A stretch of DNA of 64,000 bases from Triatoma infestans (GCA_011037195.1 JAAEAF010001978.1:1-64000), one strand, 5' to 3'. Shown: positions 1 to 10,760, numbered from the stretch's first letter. Numbers and translations are program-made. The notes: a model not told the origin generated them from the letters alone.

Positions 1-1910
1 ATTACCCTCACCCTTCACGAATTGGATTACGCGCTCGATAAAGCTAAGGATACTTGCCCAGGAATAGATGGTATTCCTTTCATAATATTGCGTAAATTGC
101 CGAGGGGCAGTAAGGAACACATCCTTGAATTATTTAACTGTATTTGGGAATCTGGACAATCCAAATAAATGGCGCGTAGCTCTCATTATTCCCATATTAA
201 AGGAAGGAAAGGACGTGAGTAACCCAGCGAATTATCGCCCTATTTCTCTCACTATATGTTTAAGTAAAGTCCTGGAGAGTATAGTCAATTTAAGACTGCA
301 ATATGTATTAGATTCGCGGAAGCCAGTACCAAGCTGGCTTCAGAAGAAATTATTCTACATTAGATCAATTGAGTGCCCTTGAAGATTACGTAATGAACAG
401 TTTTTTAATGAGGCAACATACATTGGCTGTCTTCTTTGATTTAGAAAAAGCATACGACATAACCTGGAGATGGACTTTTGTTAAGATTACATGAATGGGG
501 CATTAGAGGAAGACTTCCTAAATTTATCGAAAGCTTTTTAATATCCCGAAAATTTCGCGTATATATATGGGAACAGTCAAATCTGATCTATTTGCACAAG
601 AAAATGGGATTCCTCAAGGATCTGTTTTGAGCGTCACTCTTTTTATCATTATAGTCAATTACCTTGCAGAAAGGATTCAAGCGCCTGTAATGAAATACTT
701 GTACGTTGACGATTTAGCAATATACTAATCGGGAGATGATTGGAGAAACTCTACAGAGAGCAATTGGTAATCTTGCTGAGGAAACAGGAATGTTAGGCTT
801 TATTTAAATTTTCCCAAACTAAAACAGTATGTATGAATTTTTGTAGAATGAGAAGGCCACATACACCTCCTAGCCAGCAATTATATGGGCAACCAATTGG
901 ATATAGGGAATCAGTAAAGTTTCTAGGATTGGTATTAGACTCTAAAATAAGATGGAATGCACATATAGAGTACGCTGCTAAAAAATGTGAAAGGGCATTA
1001 AATCTATTAAGATTTATTGGAAATTTCAATGGGGCGCTGAACGGGAAATAATGATTCGTATACTTAAAATGCTTGTCTTGGCAAAAATTGAATATGGTGC
1101 AGCGGTGTATAACTCAGCCCGGAAATACCAACCACCACAACAACTATAAGAAAAGGGTTTTAGAGGTAATGTGTAGGTATAAGGTGATATAATTTTTTAT
1201 ACGGATGGCTCGAAGACATAAGAATGGGTTGGGAAGTGCTATATACGTAGAAGAAATAACGAAAGGATGGACACTTCCCCTTCACGCTACAGTTTATACT
1301 GCTGAACTTTTTGAAATTATCGGGCATTAATCTATGCGAAGGAAGCAAATGAAGGTAACCTTGCAATATGTTCGGACTCCCAAAGACTACTGAAAACAAG
1401 TGACCCCTTAATCCTCATGATCTATAAGCAGCTAAGAGAATTGCATAAACGAGGAAGAGTTGTAGTATTTCTTTGGATTCCAAGTCACGTTGGGATTGAA
1501 GGGCATAGAGCAGGTGCTTCACTAAGACCGAACCTGGATATACGAATTCGACCGAGGACTTGAATGTTTCGTTAAGAAAGTTGTAAATGAAAAATGGCAA
1601 AAGAATTGGAAAAATACAGAAGCCAAAATAAAGATAGTGATGCCTACTGTAACAGGAAGGAAAACTGAAACCCTCGTCTCACACATTCCTATTTATTACA
1701 AGGGGAAAATAGAAAACAGTGCCCAAGGTGTCAATCACACCTTACAGTGAAACATATTCTTGAGGAATGCTCCAGGCTGCAAAGCTACCGAGATAGAGTA
1801 GGTTTGTCTAATAATATGGTAGAATTGTTAGGACCAGGTTTAAAATATAAAGATCAATTGTTCACTTATTTAAAATATTTAGATATCTATTTTAATATTT
1901 AGGTTTTGGT
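1..1910 (+). mobile_element. Decayed non-LTR retrotransposon (LINE) with RT and RNase H
   Basis: Pieces of a LINE second ORF run left to right in shifting frames. Positions 1-380 give the RT start, with WRVALIIPILKEGKD and NYRPISLTICLSKVLE. Around 420-470 lies motif A (FDLEKAYD), and near 700-725 motif C (YVDDLAIY). From 830 to 1050 comes the post-RT stretch with KFLGLVLDSKIRWNAHIEYA. Around 1196-1215 an RNase H start (FYTDGSKT) is visible, and at 1450-1500 VVFLWIPSHVGIEG followed by GHRAG. RNase H after RT points to the I/R1/LOA/Jockey-related group. Frameshifts and stops make it inactive. The 5' end is cut by the window edge and coding ends near 1902; 1903-2030 is probably its 3' UTR. Confidence 0.85.
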
Positions 1911-2031
1911 TTGGAGTGTATATATATTGCTTTTGATCTGGTATAAGAGCAACGGGGTGCGAAGAATATAGAGTATTCCACCCCAATAGTGGTAGGTGTT
2001 TTATCCTCAGTAGTAACCCTACTAAGGAAAG

Positions 2032-2686
2032 TAAACACACTCCAGACTAAAGATCCCGGGGGTGTGGGAACCTAGAGATTCCTTGATCTCATGCAATTAA
2101 AATCCACCCCATTAAAATGTCAAGCACCACTTAGTAAAATGTATACCTATATTAACTGAACAAGCATTACCGTCAACATGGTATTGCTATAGACCATCTG
2201 ATTCGCTCAGGCGGAGTACACACCAGATTGTCACTCCTTCGCATCGTCGGTAACAGTAGGCCTTCCCCTCCTTGCCTAGCGCACAACTACTATTCGTGAT
2301 CGTTGTACGAACAAACGCCTGGCTCTCCTTCTAGCAAGATGTACTTGAAACGGCCGCTTCGCTGGAAGGAGTAACACGGCCTGGCTCTTGTCCTAGCGCA
2401 GATGCGCTGAGCAATCTTTAGTTAATGGCCTGCCTAGCTAGCGCCAAACTATTCGACAGAGTTTTCTACTCGCTGAGTACGTCTCTTCTCTGATTATTCT
2501 GGTCGTGGATGGTCCCTTATATACGATTCTGAGGTGGTAGGGATGGTGTCCAGTAGGCGGGTCTAGCCGGTGAAAGTTCTCCCCTCTGTAGTGGAGTAGG
2601 AGAGTCCTAGTGTAGTGGGGTGTGCCTCCCTAGTGAAAGGTCCACTTGGTGCAAACCTGGTGGCCGGGCGGAGAACTGTTGTTACA
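2032..2686 (-). repeat. 3' LTR of the Gypsy element
   Basis: It matches 5981-6609. The segment at about 2490-2686 is nearly identical to 6410-6609. The part at 2032-2480 is aligned but full of single-base insertions, deletions and substitutions. The minus-strand start is TGTAACAACAG. Confidence 0.9.
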
Positions 2687-2700
2687 TCCTCCCCCTTGAG
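2687..2700 (-). other. Polypurine tract
   Basis: Read on the minus strand this is CTCAAGGGGGAGGA, ending exactly where the 3' LTR begins. That is the expected position of the plus-strand primer in LTR retrotransposons. Confidence 0.8.
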
Positions 2701-2732
2701 CTCAGGTGTTGCTTGCAATGGCTGAGCTCACA

Positions 2733-5700
2733 TCAATGGCGTGGTCGGCCTCTCTTCCTTAACCTTCGGATTGGCTTCTCCTGGGCGTCTGCGGTGCAGG
2801 GCGTCAGGCTTGACACGTGGTATTTGCCCAGTGGTATCGTCGGGTTGTCTTCGGCTGCTACTTCATAGCTGACGGGTCCCTGTGCGTGTAGAATGACGTA
2901 GGGTCCGTCCCTTCGTGGAGCGAACTTGGCTGTTCGTCCTTTCGTCTTACTGCTCTGTGTGTGGGTAGTGATCCACACGCGGTCTCCGGGCGCGTACTGG
3001 GGTCCGGGACGTGCTCGTTGGTCTGCGTATTTCTTCTGCCGGTCCTGTGCCGTTTCATGGTTGTCTCGGGCTCTATAGTAGGTGTCTGCCATGCGCGAGA
3101 GGGCTGGCGTGATTTCGGCGATGAAATTCTCTGAAGAGATGACTTCTCTTAAGTCATGTTGGATCTCTGCGGGGGTCCGTAATTCTCTTCCAAACGTTAA
3201 GTATGCAGGCGTCATCTTGGTAGCCTGGCATTCAGCGGTGTTGAGAGCGAATCTGATAGCGGGCAGTCTCCTTGGCCAATCGCTGTGGTCTTCTCCTACG
3301 AGGATAGCTAACTGCGTCTTCAGTTCTCGGTTTCGTCTCTCCACGGGGTTCGCTGCCGGGTGGTAGACTGGTGTAAAGGCTTGTGTAATGCCTAAACAGA
3401 AGGTGATGTACTGCATCACGTGACTGATGAACTGCGTTCCATTGTCGCTGATCATCTTCCTTGGTATTCCGTATCGTAAGAAGAACTCGTTTAGTAGTAG
3501 TTCTCCGCAGCGCTGTGCCGTAGCTTCTTGTAAGGGAAAAAGCTCTATCCATCGGGATGCTGTGTCCTCGATGACTAATATCCACTTGTACCTTTCGACT
3601 GATTCGGGTAAGGGACCGAATAAGTCTACGGCGATGACTTCGAATCGCTGGTTCATTGGTGGGGTCCTGAGTAGTCCTGCGGGCTTCAAGTTGGATGCCT
3701 TGTACCTCTGGCATGTCGTGCAAGCTCGTATATACTCTTCAATGCTGTGTCGCATTCCTGGCCAGTAATAATGCTGAATTATCCTCTGGTAGGTCTTGTG
3801 AATACCGTTATGTCCTGCTGTGGGCGCATCGTGGTACTCCTTTAGTATAGCTACTCGTTCGTGTACTGGAACAGCTAGCTGTGCGTTGTCCACCTCCTCG
3901 TCGGTGGCGTATCTGTAAAGGCAACCATTCGATATTAGATAACCTCTGGCGGACCATCTAGCTGCTTCACCATCTTGCTCTGGATCGGTGAAGGCGTCTA
4001 GTATTTTCTTCAGCTCGGGATCCTTGGACTGTTCTTCCCGGATCTCCGTAGCGCTTCTCCTCGGCATGTCTATAGTGAGGGTACAGACTGCGTAATTCTC
4101 TTCTTCAGGGGGCCTTGATAACGTGTCGGCCACTGCGTTGCTCCTTCCGGGTGTGTATTTGATCTGAAATACGTAGGGTTGTAATTGCAGGGCCCAACGG
4201 GCGAGTCGGCCTGTAGGTGATTTCAGGGTCATCAGCCACTGTAGTGGTTGGTGGTCTGTGACTATCAACGTGGGGCTGGCCTCGATATATCCTCTGAACT
4301 TGAAGACTGCCCATACTAAGGCGAGTGCTTCTCGTTCGGTCGTCGTGTAGTTTCTCTCAGGCGCTGTAAGCAGGCGGCTGGCGTACTCCACGGGATGTTC
4401 TTCTTCTTTCTCCCCCTGGACTAAGACTGCTCCAATAGCATAAGCACTAGCGTCGGTTTTGATAGTGAAGGGGCGAGTCTCATCGGCAGGCTGGAGGATG
4501 GGTGCTGACGGCAGTAGTTTCTTTAGCTGGTCAAATCCATCTGCTTGGTCGGTGGTCCATGTCCATGTGGCGGCTTTCCTGGTGAGCAAGGTCATCGGTC
4601 GAGCGATCTTGGCAAAGTCTGGGATGAATCGTCGGTACCACGAGCAGGTCTGAAGGAAACTCTTAAGTTCCTTTACGTTCCTCGGTGCGGGTCTCTTGAG
4701 TATAGCTTCGATCTTCTCTGGATCGGGGGTGAATCCTCTAGGCGTAATCACGTGGCCTAGGTACTTGATTCGTTCGCAGCAGAAGTGGCATTTGGGCCGG
4801 TTGGCCTTCAGCTTGTACTTCTCTAGATGCTGAAATACCTCTTGTAGGTCTGATAGATGCTCCTCGTAGCCTGGTGAGAGCACTATTAGGTCGTCTAGGT
4901 AGACTAGCAGTGTGATGTGGCTGAGTCCAGTTCGAAACTTGTCCATAAGTCTCTGAAAGGTGGCTGATGCGTTGCGTAAGCCGAATGGCATTCTGTTAAA
5001 CCGGTAGGTTCCAAAAGGTGTGATGAAACAGGTTTTATCTCGATCCTCTAGTTTCACCTTGATCTGCCAGTACCCTGCTCTGAGGTCTAGCGTGCTCATA
5101 TACTGCGTCCCTTTAGCAGTGTGCAAGATGTCATCTATCCGTGGCAGTGGATAATGATCTGCTTTAGTGACTGCATTCAACTTCCTGTAGTCAATGCATA
5201 GCCTGTACGTGTTGTCCTTCTTGGGCACCATGACGACAGGTGAGGTCCATTCACTGTCGCAGGGCTCGATGATCCGTCCGTCCAGCATCTGGGAAATCTC
5301 CTGTTCCAAGATGTGACGTCTGCTAGGTGCTGGGTCCTCATACTGCTCGATACGTCTGGCCTCTTGCACGAGTGCCCAGAAGGTATCGACAGTTTCCCTC
5401 CTGATGCGGGTCCTTAACCTGGGATGGAGTACCGCATAGGTCATGTCCAGCTGAACATGGATGTCCAGAGCCGGGGTGATTTGAGCAAGTATTGCTCGCT
5501 TGCTGCAGACAAACTGGTCCGTGCTGGTCTTGTTGTCCTGCGGCGTGTTGAAAAACTCTCGGTACAGCTGATCGTTGGACTTCCTAGGTCCAAAAGTTCG
5601 CCTCAGCTGCTGTATGGCGTCAGGCCATGTTGTGGTGGTTTCCTTCTCTCCGAGCCACCAAGTTCCTGCAACGTCTGTGAGTAGCATGGGCAGTGCGGCT

Positions 5701-5972
5701 AATGCGTGGTTGTCACTCACTCGGGCTGCTTCCTTGTACGTCTCTGCTGCGGAGATGAAGACATCCAGGTCCTCTCCTGGTTTTCCTCCGTAGCGTGCGG
5801 TACACCCAATCATTAGGCCAGACTGCTGGGTCTGCCTGTCTTGATTGATGCCTCGTATCAGCTGCTGCAACATCTCTGGGGTGAGCTGCATGCTTATGTC
5901 TCCTAATTCGGGGCTGGGCTGTCGCTCCGTCGATGGTCGTTCTAGAGCTCGTGCTGCACGTTTGGGCGCCAT
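2733..5972 (-). CDS. Gypsy Gag-Pol fusion polyprotein lacking nucleocapsid and protease
   Basis: The frame is 1079 residues with no stop. Residues about 50-215 are an Arc-like Gag capsid region (RYGGKPGEDLDVFISAAETY, then LTDVAGTWWLGEK). From about 220 the frame passes directly into RT (ILEQEISQMLDGRIIEP), with the catalytic YLDDLIVLS. RNase H follows (TDASAYAIGAVLVQ; TTTEREALALVWAV). The integrase zinc domain has H-H and CTTCQRYK, and the core has AVDLFGPLPE, SDNGTQF and an ERRNRELK glutamate. There is no CCHC knuckle and no DSG/DTG protease, although both normally lie between capsid and RT. This suggests an in-frame deletion near residue 218. The first ATG overlaps a tRNA-Lys-like primer site, so the true start may differ. 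Confidence 0.93.
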   Translation of the reverse strand: MAPKRAARALERPSTERQPSPELGDISMQLTPEMLQQLIRGINQDRQTQQSGLMIGCTARYGGKPGEDLDVFISAAETYKEAARVSDNHALAALPMLLTDVAGTWWLGEKETTTTWPDAIQQLRRTFGPRKSNDQLYREFFNTPQDNKTSTDQFVCSKRAILAQITPALDIHVQLDMTYAVLHPRLRTRIRRETVDTFWALVQEARRIEQYEDPAPSRRHILEQEISQMLDGRIIEPCDSEWTSPVVMVPKKDNTYRLCIDYRKLNAVTKADHYPLPRIDDILHTAKGTQYMSTLDLRAGYWQIKVKLEDRDKTCFITPFGTYRFNRMPFGLRNASATFQRLMDKFRTGLSHITLLVYLDDLIVLSPGYEEHLSDLQEVFQHLEKYKLKANRPKCHFCCERIKYLGHVITPRGFTPDPEKIEAILKRPAPRNVKELKSFLQTCSWYRRFIPDFAKIARPMTLLTRKAATWTWTTDQADGFDQLKKLLPSAPILQPADETRPFTIKTDASAYAIGAVLVQGEKEEEHPVEYASRLLTAPERNYTTTEREALALVWAVFKFRGYIEASPTLIVTDHQPLQWLMTLKSPTGRLARWALQLQPYVFQIKYTPGRSNAVADTLSRPPEEENYAVCTLTIDMPRRSATEIREEQSKDPELKKILDAFTDPEQDGEAARWSARGYLISNGCLYRYATDEEVDNAQLAVPVHERVAILKEYHDAPTAGHNGIHKTYQRIIQHYYWPGMRHSIEEYIRACTTCQRYKASNLKPAGLLRTPPMNQRFEVIAVDLFGPLPESVERYKWILVIEDTASRWIELFPLQEATAQRCGELLLNEFFLRYGIPRKMISDNGTQFISHVMQYITFCLGITQAFTPVYHPAANPVERRNRELKTQLAILVGEDHSDWPRRLPAIRFALNTAECQATKMTPAYLTFGRELRTPAEIQHDLREVISSENFIAEITPALSRMADTYYRARDNHETAQDRQKKYADQRARPGPQYAPGDRVWITTHTQSSKTKGRTAKFAPRRDGPYVILHAQGPVSYEVAAEDNPTIPLGKYHVSSLTPCTADAQEKPIRRLRKRGRPRH
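5957..5971 (-). other. Candidate primer-binding site
   Basis: The minus strand reads TGGCGCCCAAACGTG nine bases inside the 5' LTR boundary. The first eight bases match the complement of a tRNA-Lys 3' end, a common primer. It overlaps the first ATG of the polyprotein. Confidence 0.45.
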
Positions 5973-5980
5973 TTCTTTTA

Positions 5981-6609
5981 TAACACACTCCCAGAATAAA
6001 TATCCCGGGGGTGTGGGGAACTAGGATTCGTGATTCTGCAAATAAAATACACCCAGTAAATGTCAAAGCACACTTAGTAAAATGTTACATATATTCTGAA
6101 AAGCATATACAGTAAATGGTTGCTATGACCAATCTGTTCGCTCAGGGAGTGACACAGATTGTCAATCGTCGCTCGTCGAGTAGAGTGGCCTGGCCCTCTT
6201 GCCTAGCGCACACTACTTATCGGTGATCGTGTACGAACAAACGGCCTGGCTCTCCTGCCTAGCGCAGATGTCTTGAAACGGTGATCGCTGGATGAGTAAA
6301 CGGCCTGGCTCTCTTGCCTAGCGCAGATGCTCTGAGAAGTTAGTTAAGGGCCTGCCTAGCTAGCGCCAAAACTATTAGAAGAGTTTCTAATCGCTGAGTA
6401 CTTCTCTCTCTCTGATTATTCTGGTCGTGGATGGCCCCTTATATACGATTCTGAGGTGGTAGGGATGGTGTCCAGTAGGCGGGTCTAGCCGGTGAAAGTT
6501 CTCCCCTCTGTAGTGGAGTAGGAGAGTCCTAGTGTAGTGGGGGTGTGCCTCCCTAGTGAAAGGTCCACTTGGTGCAAACCTGGTGGCCGGGCGGAGAACT
6601 GTTGTTACA
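5981..6609 (-). repeat. 5' LTR of the Gypsy element
   Basis: This is the partner of 2032-2686. Read on the minus strand, a TATATAAGG box lies near 6434-6443, a plausible core promoter for the element. The end shared by both LTRs is TGTTACA on the plus strand. Confidence 0.9.
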
Positions 6610-6612
6610 AAG

Positions 6613-7580
6613 AGTTTCATTAATTTTCTACATGCTTCATATATATACAGTGGTAGTGGTATAAATGGCTGTAAATGGTGTTTATTTTTGGGATTTAATG
6701 TTATTTATTGGAATGACGTGCTTATTGTGTGTTATTTATGATAGAGATTTGTCGTTGAAGGCAAGGCTCTTGTGAGGGCGCGGAATGACCTTGGCAGTTG
6801 ATGCACCCAAAACAAAAATTGAAATAAGACGAAGTCGTGTGTGTGAATGTTTCACAGCAGACTTTCTCCTTTATTTATTATGGCCTATTTACTGGGATAA
6901 CGGTTTCAATTATGATCGGTATGAATTATCAAATTTTTTTTTTATAATAATTTGCGGGAGGTATGGTGACCTTCAGAGTTTTTTAACTGAAATAAGATTG
7001 ATATTTACATGCTGATAAATATTATCTCATGTCGGAGTTGACATCAACACTAGCTGTTCATTAAGAAAATGATTGTTCCAGAAAATCCCAAAGAACAATA
7101 ATTTTTTAAAATGTTGTAAAGTTGTCACGCATGTGCATTACTCAATATGGTTGTTTTTTTTCTTTTACATAATGTAATCATGTGAATTCTTTGCAAACTA
7201 AATTTTTATTTCGTCCGCTCATCCAAAACCAAAAGATGAATGGTTCATATGTTGCACAGCTGCTGCTGCCTGACCCCTATAAAAATGTAAGCATCTATAC
7301 AGTATAAAACTGTATGAAGTTATATATTTAATGGCTAGTTAGGCTCTTACGATAGTTCTGTTATCAGAAACAATTAACATTTTATTTTCTTAGTGCCTGT
7401 CTAATAAGACTTGATAATAAAGTGCAAACAGTTCATTGCTCCTGTTTGATTGAGTATTCATAATTAGTTGCAGAAAAAATTAAAATTTATTTATATATAT
7501 AAAAAAAAATATGTGGCCTCAATTGTAATTCATTTTATGATGGTTTAAATTCAATGGAGTTACGAACAACCGTAAAAATT
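6613..7580. other. AT-rich stretch without a gene
   Basis: No supported gene is visible. Positions 6826-6875 resemble the 3' end of an M1 element (GTCGTGTGTGTGAATGTTTCACA, read through 6832-6856). The remainder is AT-rich with short homopolymers. Confidence 0.6.
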
Positions 7581-7584
7581 CAAG

Positions 7585-7589
7585 ATAGC

Positions 7590-7620
<31 letters not shown>

Positions 7621-9120
7621 TTTATTTTACCTAAATAAATTACATAACAAGTAACATAAGGTACGTCAAAATTACATAATAAACAATAAGTTTGCTAGTT
7701 CAAATAGTCCTTGCTCTGATGTTTGCACTTTGTTCTCACTAGAAAATAAACACTATCCAACACTGTATTTAGTCTATCCTGAAGTGTCCCAGCGCCCACT
7801 TCTCTTCCAGAAACTCATTTATTTTATAAAAACTGTTTTCCTTAAAGAAATGTTTTAACGTTTTCTTAAATGGTTCAGTCTTCAGACCCATTATTTCCCT
7901 CGGCAGTTTGTTAAACAATCTTACACTCATCGCACTTGGAGCTAACTCCGACTTCGCCAATCTTCTCACTGGTAAGTGTAGATTATTTTTATTTCTAATA
8001 TTGTAAGAGTGTTTATCTCCTCTACATTCCATATTTTTCTTTCCTTTTAGATTAACCAGACACTTAAAAATATACAATGAGGTCAGTGTCATTATTTTGT
8101 GAGTCTGGAACAATTTTCTACAACTATCTCTTGGTTGCTTTCTATAAATGATTCTTATTGCCTTCTTTTGCAGTCTGAATGTGGTTACAGCGTCAGCCGC
8201 TCCTCCCCATAGTACTATCCCATAAGACAGTTTGGAGTGGAATAAACCAAAGTACGCAGTTCTTAACGTCTCAGCCCGTAATTCGTCTTTTAGACTTCGC
8301 AACAGGTAGATAACTTTCGATAGTTTACTATTTAATTCACTAATATGATTTTTCCATGATATACTTGAGTCAAGTATGATTCCAAGGAAATTAGTACTTG
8401 TACTTTTTTCTTGACGTTTAATCGTAAATTCTTTAGTGAATGTTTTTTCTTCATTTAAGATTAATTCATTTTTCGCGATCCATGTTTTGAGTTGTTTCAG
8501 GTTATCCTGTGCAATATTCAAGGCTAGCTTTGTTTCATTACTTCTTGTCACTAGAGTAGTGTCGTCCGCATAGAGAATTACTTTACAAGGCACTTGTCCG
8601 CCTACTTCGTTAATAAAAATTAAGAAAAGCAGCGGCCCCAGCACAGATCCTTGAGGAACGCCCCTATTAATTTGTTTTATCGCAGAATTATTACCATTTT
8701 GACAAACGTACTGTCTTCTTCCTCTTAGATATTCATTGAAAAACCTGTTACTTTTCCCTTGTATCCCGTATCTTTTTAATTTTTCTAATAAAATATCGTG
8801 GGAGACCATGTCAAATGCTTTACTCAGGTCACAGAAGGTAGCAACACATTTTTCTTTTTTTTCAAACGCATATATAATCTCTTCAACAATAGTGCTCACG
8901 GCATCTACTGTGTTGTAGCCCTCTCTATAACCGTACTGCTCTTCGCTGATTAATCCTTTTTGTTCCAGGTACTCTGACAGCTGCTTTGCCACTACAGTTT
9001 CTAAAATTTTGGATAAAATTGGTACCATGCCAATTGGTCGGTAATTACTCGCATCATTTGGGTCACCCTTCTTCAAGATCGGTCTCACCCTTACAATTTT
9101 CAACACTTCTGGAATATTTA
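7585..9120 (-). mobile_element. 5'-truncated LINE with AAT-repeat tail
   Basis: A minus-strand LINE keeps most of its RT and 3' end. Coding runs 9106 to 7769. The 3' UTR ends in an (AAT)n tail, seen as (ATT)n at about 7588-7625 on the plus strand. The endonuclease is missing because the copy stops near 9120, as expected for incomplete reverse transcription. Confidence 0.88.
7769..9106 (-). CDS. LINE reverse transcriptase, partial but open
   Basis: The frame is 445 residues and open throughout. It starts inside the RT at VRPILKKGDPNDASNYRPIG. Motif A is CDLSKAFDMVSHD, motif B GVPQGSVLGPLLFLIFIN, and motif C LYADDTTLV, followed by NFLGIILDSSISWKNHI. The C-terminal region ends with KKTLKHFFKENSFYKINEFL. 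It matches Jockey/CR1-like non-LTR RTs. The listed start is simply the first methionine in a truncated copy. Confidence 0.88.
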   Translation of the reverse strand: MLKIVRVRPILKKGDPNDASNYRPIGMVPILSKILETVVAKQLSEYLEQKGLISEEQYGYREGYNTVDAVSTIVEEIIYAFEKKEKCVATFCDLSKAFDMVSHDILLEKLKRYGIQGKSNRFFNEYLRGRRQYVCQNGNNSAIKQINRGVPQGSVLGPLLFLIFINEVGGQVPCKVILYADDTTLVTRSNETKLALNIAQDNLKQLKTWIAKNELILNEEKTFTKEFTIKRQEKSTSTNFLGIILDSSISWKNHISELNSKLSKVIYLLRSLKDELRAETLRTAYFGLFHSKLSYGIVLWGGAADAVTTFRLQKKAIRIIYRKQPRDSCRKLFQTHKIMTLTSLYIFKCLVNLKGKKNMECRGDKHSYNIRNKNNLHLPVRRLAKSELAPSAMSVRLFNKLPREIMGLKTEPFKKTLKHFFKENSFYKINEFLEEKWALGHFRID

Positions 9121-9229
9121 AGTAAAATAATGCGCGTAGATGCTTTCCATGATATCAGTTTAAAATCTTTTGATCACAAAAACAATTTATTTATTTATTT
9201 TGACAAGATTATATCAAGTTACAATTAAA

Positions 9230-9640
9230 AAAAATTTTTTTTTTTTATTAAGCAACATTTGTCAATAATTTCGGGCCTACGCTTTTTTTTGGCTTGTGTG
9301 ACTTGATTGGAGAAACTATCCAGTGATGACACTCCTGGTATTGGTCATCGTTCCTTTAGCATTTACAAGGCCACCTAGGCCACCTCTTCTTGTTTGTGGC
9401 AGTGAATGTATGCTTAAGTCCGAGATGAGAGAATTGTTGTGTTGGGATAGTGTTTCCTGGAACTTCTTGTATTTCCGTTTGATTGTGTCTGTCACGAATG
9501 GCATGTTAAGGTCAGTGTGTAATGTAAGGTTTGAAACAACGTAGTAGCACATAACTAAAAACTTCGAAAAAAGAAGACAATATTACATTATAAGTACAAT
9601 GACTATACTGGTAAATCTGCAAAACAAAAAAAAAACTATA
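9230..9640 (-). mobile_element. 3' fragment of a second LINE (Jockey/I type)
   Basis: On the minus strand 9552-9316 encodes LHTDLNMPFVTDTIKRKYKK and then QETLSQHNNSLISDLS. This resembles the extreme C-terminus of Jockey/I-type ORF2 proteins (pattern L..DL..PFV.D.I...). Only about 78 residues remain. Confidence 0.55.
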
Positions 9641-9653
9641 AAATAAAAACTTA

Positions 9654-9720
9654 ATGAAAACCAATAAAAAAGGCAGTCTATTATATGAAAGCCAATAAAA
9701 AAGGCAGTCTATTATATGAA
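9654..9720. repeat. Tandem duplication, two units of about 32 bp
   Basis: The unit carrying CCAATAAAAAAGGCAGTC is present twice head to tail. Confidence 0.85.
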
Positions 9721-9774
9721 AGAATAAAAACCAAAAACTAAAAAAATGAAGGAATCGTATAAATAAATAATCAA

Positions 9775-10152
9775 TTGAATTACCTACCGACTTTCTTTAA
9801 ACTCAGATTTTGACATAACGTTTAATTTTAATTAATATTACTATGGAAAATAGAGTCGTATAATAAATTAAGATAGCACTTTAGGGGAAAGCAATCTTTA
9901 ATACTATCAAAGAATAGCGTTGCAGTCAATTTCCAGAAAATCGCAAAAAATTAGATAAATCCATTCAGTAAATTGAGGAATTTCCGGTTTCTTCCGGTTG
10001 AGGAGTTTTGACAGATACTTCCTCACAGGTCCCACAGTGATACCAAAACTTAATGTCATGTTCGAATTTTCTGCGTCTTTTCGTTCTCAGCGGACCTCAA
10101 AATAGACACGATCGCAATACTTCCTCCTACTGTAATAAGAGAAAGTAAAAAT
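9775..10152 (-). repeat. M1 element, 3'-truncated copy
   Basis: This is M1 read on the minus strand. It has the family interior (CGACTTTCTTTAAACTC, then a run ending ATTTCCGGTTTC) and ends at 10129-10152 with TAATAAGAGAAAGTAAAAAT, the M1 5' terminus in reverse. The GACCTCAAAATAGACACGAT segment next to the terminus is shared with other copies. Confidence 0.7.
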
Positions 10153-10520
10153 TACTAGGCTGGTATAAAATATATAATGCCCTTCCACTTCAATTTGAAA
10201 TACTTATCTTTTGCATGGTCATATATATAAACAATTGACTATAACGAAAATAAGTAACTGATTGAATCAAATGCAATGTACTAATTAATTATCATTAAAC
10301 AGATAAAGTAATCTTTACTTAACTTGACTTTTATCTACTTTACTTTACTTTACTTTTATCTACTTTACTTTACTTGACGTTTATCTACTTTACTTTACTT
10401 GACTTGACTTTTATCATTATTATGGTCATTATATATTTTATACTAGCCTAGTAATTTTTACTTTCTCCTATTCCAGTAGGAGGAAGTATTGCGATCGTGT
10501 CTATTTTGAGGTCCGCTGAG
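10090..10520. repeat. Inverted repeat made of two M1 termini plus shared flank
   Basis: The arm at 10090-10179 and the arm at 10428-10520 are reverse complements at roughly 90 percent. They include not only the M1 end but the neighbouring flank (TACTAGGCTGGTATAAAATA and its complement). The spacer holds a minisatellite. Confidence 0.85.
10300..10412. repeat. TTTAC-rich minisatellite
   Basis: A block of about 30 bp (TTTTATCTACTTTACTTTAC with small variants) repeats about three times in the spacer of the inverted repeat. Confidence 0.8.
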
Positions 10521-10597
10521 TACGAAAAAACGTGTATGTGCAAATGTAACTTAAAAACGAAAAGACGCAGGAAATTACCTATATTCTCAGACGGGCT

Positions 10598-10760
10598 AAA
10601 CTCCAACTACCAATTAGTGCGGTGGACGGAGGCGGAAGCACCTACTTTACCATTATAATTGTTTAAATGAATATAAAAATTAGGAGTTATAGGCGGGACT
10701 CGAACTGGTGAACTCCCAGTTGCAATTCATCCTCATAACCACTACACCAACACCTATATC
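10598..10760 (-). mobile_element. tRNA-derived SINE family B, copy 1
   Basis: Read on the minus strand, a tRNA-like head has an A-box-like GGTGTAGTGGTTATG and a B-box-like AGTTCGAGTCC. A body follows that also occurs at 31360-31518 (GGCGGAAGCACCTACTTTAC on the plus strand). Two copies sharing head and body support a SINE rather than a tRNA gene. Confidence 0.65.

Larger units (their letters stand above)
2032..6609 (-). mobile_element. Ty3/Gypsy LTR retrotransposon, nearly complete
   Basis: Two long terminal repeats of about 0.65 kb flank one uninterrupted Gag-Pol frame on the minus strand. The order Gag, reverse transcriptase, RNase H, integrase is that of Ty3/Gypsy. AAAG occurs immediately outside both ends (2028-2031 and 6609-6612), compatible with a 4-bp target duplication, though the exact LTR ends are uncertain by 1-2 bases. 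A polypurine tract borders the 3' LTR. The element lies outside the recognised exons and reads opposite to the aldehyde oxidase gene. Confidence 0.92.

Noticed and set aside
3082..5793. Plus-strand ORFs across 3082-5793
   Set aside because: They are shadows of the Gypsy polyprotein, which has clear motifs on the minus strand.
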